From Ampelomyces quisqualis (Eukaryota; Ascomycota; Dothideomycetes; Pleosporales; Phaeosphaeriaceae): a stretch of DNA of 64,000 nucleotides. The DNA lies in NCBI GenBank assembly GCA_018398575.1, contig JAGTXZ010000014.1, forward strand, positions 1,116,001 to 1,180,000, given 5' to 3'. Positions 55,758 through 64,000 of the stretch are shown here, piece after piece. The position numbers were made by a program, and so were the translations under genes. The notes below the pieces were generated by a model. That model made no database searches and was not told the DNA's origin. It saw nothing but the letters and a program-made list of their open reading frames with translations. The stretch's first letter is position 1; each line of letters begins with the position of its first letter.

Positions 55758-56326
55758 CAGCAGCAACTTGTCGTTTCCAATCGCGTCGACACCAAACATT
55801 ACATCATCGACATCACGTTATGTCTCCCACAAATAGACGCAGAGTCGTCGTGGCTTTCGCTCAGACACTGCAACACGAGTGGGATTGACCTTGGCAGGTC
55901 GTTTGGGCTTGTTCTAGGCTACAAATTGAACTCGTGATCGTGGAGAGTATGCGAATCGCCGAGTCTTCGAAAGAGCCATCTATGCGTCTACAACACGTGT
56001 TTAGGGGCCGCAAAGGCTAGATGCTAGCTGGCATGAAGCTGTATCTTGACCCTTGCAGACTGCAGAATGGGTGTGGTGTGTGTCTTTGCGTGGTTGACGT
56101 TGGACACTGTTAGAATCCACTCTCAAAGATCCCAGAGGTGAGAAAATCTGCCGGCACGCGCTAATTAGTGCGGGCCGACGTTTCGCCGGCCTGGACCCTG
56201 CAATCATCGCAGCTTTGAAAACGGCTGGTTACGTTCATACGTTCGCTGATTGAAATCTCGAGCTCAGCTAGAATCACAACCCCAATATCGGTCCATGTGC
56301 TCCCATCCCTCGTCGTGCTTCCGTCG
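55758..56326. other. Convergent intergenic region
   Basis: About 570 bp between the 3' ends of GET1 and the Pro/Gln-rich gene. No feature recognised. Confidence 0.45.
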
Positions 56327-58030
56327 TTACCTAGGATTTTCCACCGTCCCGTCCCTGTTCGACGCCATCGGGCCTTCTTTCATCTTCTTCATGAAACCGC
56401 TCAGCTTCCCTCCGCCTCTGCCGCCTCCTCTGCCCTCCAATTGTGAGCCGGAAATCGCGGGGCCAGAGTACGGTTGCTTCCCAGAGAGAGGCGGAACAGG
56501 CGGTGCATTGGCTGCCGGTGGGCGTGGCCGAGACGCAAAGTGCTGTGAATCAATCTCGGAGCGACCGGCATCGATTGTAGCTTGATTTTTCGCGTGCACA
56601 GGAGCGTCTGCTGCTGCGAACCGGCGGTCGACGGTGCTGTTGAAAGTTCCGCGTAAAGCTTCCCCGGCGCCCTGCAGATGATGTTAGTGGCTTGCAGTAG
56701 CATCGTGGTTCAGAGGTCAAACTTACGTGGATGCCGTGTGCGGCAGCCTTCAGGTTTGCCAGTGTGGGCTGCTTTTGTGGGACACCCTGCGGTGGTTGCT
56801 GAATGTCATGTCCGGCTCTGAATGGGACAGGGCGGCTCGTCTCATGGTCATAGCCAGTATGTTGTTGTGTGTTCCAAGCCTCACCCCATTGTTGCGGTGT
56901 CGGCTGCTGCTGCCCGGCCTGCGCCTGAACCGGGACTTGACGCGGGACGCCTTGGGGCGGCGCTCGAGACGGGTACGAGAAGTTCGCCTTGTTGGACGGG
57001 CTGCTCGGTGTGATTGGGCTTACTGGTGTGTCCATTGGGTTGGGGCGCTGAATCGCAGGCGACACGGAGTCCAACTCCAATCTGTTCCTGATGTTGTTCC
57101 TCTGCGGGATTTGGGGTAACGAGTCGTCTGGTATCGTGACCTGCGCTGGAGGGGCTTGGTGTTGCTGTTGATGTAGGGTTGGACCTAGCCTGGCTTGCAT
57201 CGGTGGTGTAATGTCGTTGTGGGACGTTTGGTGAGTTAGTCCGGGCACTGGGTTCTCGCTCGGCGGCAGGGGAGGCATCGGTGACGGTGGGCTCGGCCCA
57301 GAAGTGTTGGTGATACTGGCGCCACTTTGCGATGCGCTGCCACTGCCACCGCCATTGACAGGCTGTTCTACAGTCGTAGAACCGCCTGGGCCAGTAGTTG
57401 TAGTGGTCGTTGTGGTTGTCTGATAAAGAGGTATGAATCAGTGATGGTTGTGAGGATCACAACCGCAGGATCACTTACCGTTGTAGTAGTTGTCACAATG
57501 TTTCCAGTACCAACGTCCCGATATGTTTCTCTAGATATATTTTCATGGCTGGACCGATTTTGCAGGGACTGGGCAGGAGGCGGTGCGAGGCTATTGTGCT
57601 GTGGTGGAGGGGTCGTGGCTACTGGCTGTAGTTGCGAGGAGGTTGCCGGCGTTGGGTTCCATGGTTCACCATCAGAAGCTCGATGGGGGTTGCTCGCGAA
57701 ACTCGGGTTGGCGCTACTGCTAGGTTCACTGCTGCCATATGCAGAGTCCAAGTTGGTGTCGACAGTATCTCTCTTTGGGTTGTGGTCCTTGGTCTCTGGA
57801 ACGTCCTTCGCCGTAAGATCTTTGTCCTTTTCTTTCGAATGGAACGGGTTTGACAACCGAAACTTTGACTTCTTCTTGTCTTCAGAAGTAGGCGCACTGT
57901 TTGCAGGTGGCATTGGTTGCGACGTGTTTGCTGGCTGGCCGTTTAGTCCACCGGACATGGTAAGACCTTGTCGTTCGCGGCTTTTACTGCGTTTCCGAAG
58001 TTTGGCAGGCTGTCTGGGGTCCTGCTCCAT
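56327..58030 (-). CDS. Disordered Pro/Gln/Ser-rich conserved fungal protein
   Basis: Exons 57479-58030, 56727-57419 and 56327-56671, 529 residues; introns of 59 and 55 nt use GTAAGT donors. The start is the ATG at 58030 (MEQDPRQPAKLRKRSKSRERQG). Most of the protein is low complexity with a basic SR-like start, a poly-Thr tract split by intron 1 and long Pro/Gln stretches. The most ordered part spans intron 2: TLANLKAAAHGIH then GAGEALRGTFNSTVDRRF, a short amphipathic segment I recall as conserved in ascomycetes. A Gly/Arg-rich patch (QLEGRGGGRGGGKLSGFMKKMK) lies near the end. No known domain; function unknown. Confidence 0.78.
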
Positions 58031-58591
58031 GATGAAGAACAAGTCGTGATATGTGACAAGAGGGGATTATCCGCCGGGAATTATTGAAAGGACTCGGTAA
58101 GTTGTGATAAGATTTCGATCAGTCGTTCTCCATTCTTACAAAGTGTAGAGCGACATAGGCGACTGAAGCAGGCCCCTCGCCAGACGTGCAGTATGATATC
58201 ATCCGAATATCTGTGGCGCAGACTGAGTGTGGCATCCACTCATGGTAGAGTGTGCGGACGATCATCATCCCATAGAGTGTGTGGCGGTTGTGAAGCAGGG
58301 ATGTAAACGCTCGATTGCGTCGCCCCGGTTCAGCTGTCAGGTTTTGGACTTGTTCCGGCCCCACCACCTACACCGATGTGAACTATTCGTCCAGAACAGG
58401 AGAACACTCCCAGAAGTACTGGTGACGTGCTGCCGATAATGCGCATACTGCTCGTGGAATTGTAAGTATGTATGTGCTACTAACTGATTCGGACAGATGT
58501 CTGAAGGTAGTACGTTCTTCCAGTGGCATGCATCAGCCCTACCACTGCATGAATCGCGATTCTGTCTCTGGGTCTGAAAGGTCAAGATTGC
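58031..58591. other. Intergenic with intron-like signals
   Basis: A strong intron-like stretch, GTAAGTATG...CTACTAAC...GGACAG, lies near 58462-58497, suggesting that a gene on the forward strand once had, or still has, exons upstream of 58592. I cannot define a coding exon before it. Confidence 0.4.
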
Positions 58592-59384
58592 ATGTGTGTT
58601 CTCGATAGCACTGACAGCAATGTTGAGATGCTTGTATTATGGACCCCGCCTGGCGACATCAGCAGCTTCAGCCTCACCAACTCCGCCTCCCACGACGATA
58701 ACCTGGAGCAAAATCCGCAAATTCTGTTCAGACGTGCAAGACAACTACAGCTCATGAAACTACCAGTATCATCCAAATATGGTATTTCCACTTATTCTAT
58801 GTGTGTCTAACAACAATGTCCAGGTCGCTGGCGCCGGTCTCGAATTCTCTCAGACGGCGAAAAGCGACCAGAAAGCATCACCATTAGAAGATATGGTATG
58901 CTCGAAAGGCTGAGTTGTAGCCAGAAGTCTGGTCACTCTTCAGTAGCACCATAGAGAAATAACACTGATACATCTCCAGCTGACAACGAGAACCACACGT
59001 TTCGAAATGAACATGCCCAAGTTCAGATCATCGCAACGAGTAGCATGGAAGATAGTATATCCCTGAATGCGCCACCGTCAGCGAGACGCATTGGAAAATT
59101 TCGAATCTATTTGCAAGATTCGCAAGGCCTCAAGTTCTCATTATTTCTGCGGGCGAGTAACATTTGGGAAGTACGTGTTTCGCCCAAACCAGGGGTAGAC
59201 TTATACTAACGCACATCTCGAAAGACCTCCGTAAATGGATTGAGATATTTACAGATATCAGGATAAATACAGCAATGCCGTGGAAGGCCATTTTGATGTC
59301 CTTGACAGGGAGGAATATACCATAACGCCGGAAGATTGGCAGGATCTCGTCGAGCCGAGAATGTCATTCACTCTTCGTTTCTAA
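58592..59384 (+). CDS. Small protein with C-terminal ubiquitin-like (ULD-type) domain, possibly degenerate
   Basis: A model with four exons (58592-58781, 58824-58895, 58980-59170 and 59262-59384) and canonical GT-AG introns gives 191 residues. The last two exons resemble the fungal ubiquitin-like domain found in STAND-associated proteins: GKFRIYLQDSQGLKFSLFLRASNIWE, then VEGHFDVLDREEYTITPEDWQDLVEPRMSFTLRF (compare GHYDL...GEIILPQVWE...P...ITMHMW in the family). The helix expected between them is encoded (DLRKWIEIFTDI at about 59224-59259) but lies inside the last intron and in another frame. So the gene may be losing its domain or may use different splicing. The start is uncertain and upstream exons are possible. 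Confidence 0.45.
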
Positions 59385-61059
59385 ATAGAACCTGCCACGT
59401 CGACGGAACAACACTTGCCCGTAGGTTGTAGTATAACGAAGCCTAGAAACCATGATAGGCGCGAGCCTTATCGGACATCCGGTAGTTACAGACCCGCCAG
59501 TCCCTCGACGCTGACCGAATGTGTGCGCGACCTACTATCACACAACAGTCGAGCAGGTACCCACTCATACTTGAATTTGGAATTGATCCCGACTGCTCAG
59601 GTTCCTTGAGCTCTCGGATAGCAAGGACTTGTCACCGCCTAGAATTTCGATATCGCCTTTACCCCTTAGCACGTCCGCATTGTCGCACTCAAACACTATT
59701 CTCTCTACCGCGGATGGTTCTGATAGCACTCTAGCCGATTCCAAGGTCGTCATCCGCGACTGCACGCGACGTATGAGGTTTTACTTGATATATGCCCAGA
59801 AACTTCCGGGTTTGAGCCAGCAAGCTCTACCCAAGTACCAAGGTCACCATTTATCTCTTGAGCCGATCCCATCATTTACCCTCACACCAATCCCATTCCA
59901 ACTCCCTTGAGCGAGCTATTATTCGACATAATCTCACCAGAAGACCCAGAGCTAACCGAGAAGGGGACATCGAGCGCGACCTCGACGGATAGCTCCGGAG
60001 CTCATTGGAAGTGATCGCTTAGGAACATCCAGAGGTTGGAAAGAGTAGCCAGAGAAGGTTGCCTGTAGCGAAAAGAAGAGCGTAGAGATCAAGTCTTGAG
60101 TATGTAGTTGGCAGCTGACGCTAACGAGCTGTACAAGCAGTTTGTACGTAGGTGCAGCAATTTCTGAGAGTGAGCGACCGACCATGACAAAGCTTTACTT
60201 GCATCTATCCCCACAACGAGCCATTCCGCGAACAATTTCAAGGTCTTGGGACGAGGAGTTTTTGGGCATATTCAATTTACATGTTTGGCACCTTGCTCAG
60301 AAACGCATGGTACACGTTCCGTAGGGTCTTCACAACCAGGACGTCGACGAACGGAACGCCCGCGATGGCTCACGATATCCTCCATCTTCACAATCCGTAC
60401 GCTAAATCAATCCGTCCAGCCTCCCTCCAAGCATGAATATGAAGTGAAGGCAAGGCCAGTCAAGGCAAGGCAAGGCAAGGAAAATCAAGGCAGATCAAAG
60501 TAAAGCCAAGCAAGGCAAAGCAACGAAACTGTATACCACAAACCTTTGGCCGCAAGCACATATCGAATCTTCTCTCAGGTCATTCAATCGACCCGCATCT
60601 GACGGGGGTAAGAGATGATGTGTCATGCCAAGCCCCCCGCACTACCTATATGCGGTACGGATACCTTGATGCGCCTGATTTTTTTGGACGGATTAGTGGG
60701 TTCGGAACTTCGGATGATGCTGCGCAGGTTGCTTTTTTGTCTTCCGCGGCTAGGGGCTTGTTTTTTGCTTGGGGGGTTTGAAGCGGAGCAAGGTGGATGA
60801 TTATCGGAAAAGATGGTGAGGTGAGGTGACGACCTAGTGTGGCGCGGAAGACACGTCTGTTGATGATGGATGCAGGAGAAAGTCATCATGGATGGGGTTT
60901 GAATTGTAGAAGCCGTTCCTCATTCGGGTGGTATCTATTTACATCATGGAATCAAAGCGTCCATCCAATGTTTCCAGGAAACGCCATGCCGAGAAGAAAG
61001 TGGAAGTAATCATGAGGTATCATATACAAGAGACGTGAACGAGCTCAAAAGCGAGCCGC
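59385..61059. other. Long intergenic region with coding debris and a pentamer repeat
   Basis: From about 59590 to 60015 protein-like pieces occur in shifting forward frames (LELSDSKDLSPPRISISPLPL; LSELLFDIISPEDPELTEKG), probably debris of a gene related to or continuous with the ULD gene. The rest, including 60600-61059, shows no genes; it contains the 3' flank of the glutamate dehydrogenase gene. Confidence 0.4.
60447..60525. repeat. Degenerate AAGGC pentamer repeat
   Basis: An imperfect array of AAGGC-like units (caaggcaaggcaaggcaagg and variants such as caaagtaaagccaagc) spans about 80 bp with no coding frame. Confidence 0.75.
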
Positions 61060-62515
<1,456 letters not shown>

Positions 62516-62584
62516 TACGTAGTGGGTGATTGAGGTGTTTGGTTGTTGGGGATGGACGCGAGAAGCTGCGGGGAGAAGGCAGCG

Positions 62585-62592
62585 TATATATA
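62585..62592 (-). promoter_or_regulatory. TATA-like element upstream of glutamate dehydrogenase
   Basis: A palindromic TATATATA lies about 70 bp 5' of the ATG at 62515 on the reverse strand, a plausible TATA box for a highly expressed gene. A CACGTG palindrome lies further upstream at 62791-62796. Confidence 0.5.
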
Positions 62593-62828
62593 GCGGGCTG
62601 GCGGTGGCGGGATCGGGTCGCCGTGTCCGTCCAAATGCAAGCTGCTGCGGATTCCATCACGTCACGGAGCGAGCGATTGCGTCCGGGGCGCCGCTCTCAG
62701 TGGTGGGGCAGTAGTTGGTATGCGAAAGCATGGTGTCCTGTGAAGCTGATAAGGACGCGCAGCCAATGAGGGGCGTCGCGGGGGCGCTCGCACGTGACCG
62801 GGCGCGGGCTGCGGCCGGTCACGGATGG

Positions 62829-63445
62829 AGACGCTGCAGGCGTAACTAGTAATAGACGCGAGTCACGAGACTGGCATTAGAGGCAGCCGATGGTCGGCCG
62901 TGTCACGTTTGCTGGGCGCCAGGTAGTTACATAACTGCTTATGTAAGTCAAGTGCACTCGTTGGTGCAGATAGAGAAGACACTGCAGGCGTAACTAGTAA
63001 TAGAGTAATAAACAAGAGTTACGAGACTAGCATTTAGAGGCAGCCGATAGTTAGCCGTGTCACGTGTGCTGGGCGCTAGGCGGTTACGTAAGTTGCGATT
63101 GTACTTTTGCTTATATAAGTCAAGTACACAGCTAGTCGCAGATAGAGACACTGCAGGCGTAACTAGTAGTAGAGTAATACACAAGAGTCACGAGACTGGC
63201 GAGTGCTGGGGGCAGCCGATGGTCAGCCGTGTCACGTGTGCTGGGCGCCAGGCGGTTACTTAGCTGCTTATGTAAGTCAAGTGCACTCCTTAGTGCAGAT
63301 AGAGACACTGCAGGCGTAACTGGTAGTAGAGTGATACACAAGAGTCACGAGACTGGCGAGTGCTGGGGGCAGCCGATGGTCGGCCGTGTCACGTGTGTCG
63401 GGCGTCGGGCAGTTACGTAACTGCTTATGTAAGTCAAGTGCACCC
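62829..63445. repeat. Four-copy minisatellite, unit about 150-170 bp
   Basis: The marker ctgcaggcgtaact recurs at 62834, 62982, 63151 and 63308, spacings of 148, 169 and 157 bp. Each unit continues through ...agtcacgagact..., ggcagccgat, gccgtgtcacgt, gctgggcg, a TTAC(G/A)TAA-like core and ...taagtcaagt..., then the next unit begins. The last three copies are the closest to one another. Units contain CACGTG (63061-63066, 63233-63238, 63390-63395), mutated to CACGTT in the first copy. Short reverse frames inside the array are similar to each other only because of the repeat and are not called genes. Confidence 0.9.
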
Positions 63446-64000
63446 CAGTGTCCCGACTCCCCACCATCCCACTTGCTGCTCCCTCTCGACCTCCACGCCC
63501 GCGCCCACCCCTACTCTCTACGACTCTCCCCCTCCCCTCCCTCCCCTCCTGCACACGCCACGCTCACCGACGGTCTGAACGGCCCCAAGCTATCATTGCG
63601 ACGCCTCCAATCTTGACCTCGCCGACTGCAATGGCGTCGTCACTGCCGCCCCCCAGCTGTCAAGAGTCAAGACGCGCCTTCTTCCTATGCACCAGTACTC
63701 CGTACTTGACAAGCCATTGGCACCCTGCAAGGGTCAATCGCGGCGCAACTCTTGTGCAACAGCCGTCAAGACATGCCTTTGTGCGCCAGGCCAATGAGAA
63801 CGCCTGGTGTGCCATGTTCGATGCTGTGTGTGATGTCGTGCATCGACTTGCTTTCAACTTTCCACGATGGTGACAGCAACATGGGCGTGGATATGCTCGG
63901 CCCATGCCTGTTCCATCATCGCTCGCCTGTGCCCGCAGCCCTCGATTTAGCAACCTCGGGCCTGCGCAGCCATGTAGGGCGCATCGCGAGGGCCGTATAT
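63446..64000. other. Pyrimidine-rich flank, no gene supported
   Basis: A C/T-rich stretch (63450-63580) resembles a fungal 5' leader, and an ATG at 63631 opens a frame to about 63873 (MASSLPPPSCQESRR...). Its product shows no known motif and there is no splice evidence, so it is not called. The window ends without a recognisable gene. Confidence 0.4.

Noticed and set aside
62948..63341. Two similar reverse frames (MCITLLLVTPAVS...) suggesting duplicated small genes
   Set aside because: They are the same part of the minisatellite unit read in successive copies; no independent coding evidence.
63448..63873. 141-codon frame at the window end
   Set aside because: The first half is a C/T-rich leader translated as Pro/Ser/Leu/Arg, and no motif or splice signal supports the rest.

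Overview
This window looks like nuclear DNA of a filamentous ascomycete (Pezizomycotina, probably Dothideomycetes; class inferred from gene style, not proven). Genes are closely spaced on both strands, carry short GT-AG introns of mostly 45-110 nt with CTAAC-like branch sites, and encode typical eukaryotic proteins: MLH3, eIF2B-beta, Nem1, Alg14, Get1, Ccz1, cytosolic ribosomal protein S23 and mitochondrial proteins. There are no bacterial-style operons.

Layout. 0-18 kb: a disordered conserved protein, MLH3 (divergent across a 23-bp minisatellite), a glyoxal-oxidase-like relic beside an AT-rich island, a DUF7598-type membrane protein, the cytochrome oxidase assembly factor COA1, a BTB-like protein, a short-chain dehydrogenase, a small basic protein and a PHD-finger/forkhead regulator. 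18-31 kb: a SCY1/Cex1 pseudokinase, mitochondrial Met-tRNA formyltransferase, CCZ1, a decayed GH92 mannosidase, an HhH-fold coiled-coil protein, a decayed STAND-type N-terminal domain and NEM1. 31-39 kb: eIF2B-beta, ALG14, mitochondrial uL24m, an Ima1-like nuclear-envelope protein, RPS23 and a coiled-coil protein. 40-53 kb: a decayed gene, a Dal5-family transporter, an F-box protein, cytochrome c peroxidase, a coiled-coil protein with a PP1-docking-like motif, GRX5, and a large fusion of a fungal rhodopsin-like 7TM domain to a fucose-permease-like MFS domain. 53-64 kb: a frameshifted conserved gene, a PTAR1/Ecm9-like protein, GET1, a proline/glutamine-rich protein, a small ubiquitin-like-domain gene in a decaying region, NADP-glutamate dehydrogenase and a four-copy ~150-170-bp minisatellite.

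Most genes are unrelated housekeeping functions, so there is no biosynthetic or defence cluster. Several serve mitochondria (COA1, FMT1, uL24m, CCP1, GRX5) or ER/nuclear-envelope/endomembrane functions (NEM1, IMA1, GET1, ALG14, CCZ1, SCY1), but nothing shows that they are co-regulated by position. The accessory signal is in the gaps: at least four decayed genes (secreted oxidase, GH92, STAND N-terminus, one unknown), tandem repeats inside promoters, and recurrent CACGTG palindromes upstream of genes. The most unusual intact protein is the 7TM-MFS fusion. Exon boundaries were read by eye from reading-frame continuity and splice consensus and have not been checked against transcripts.
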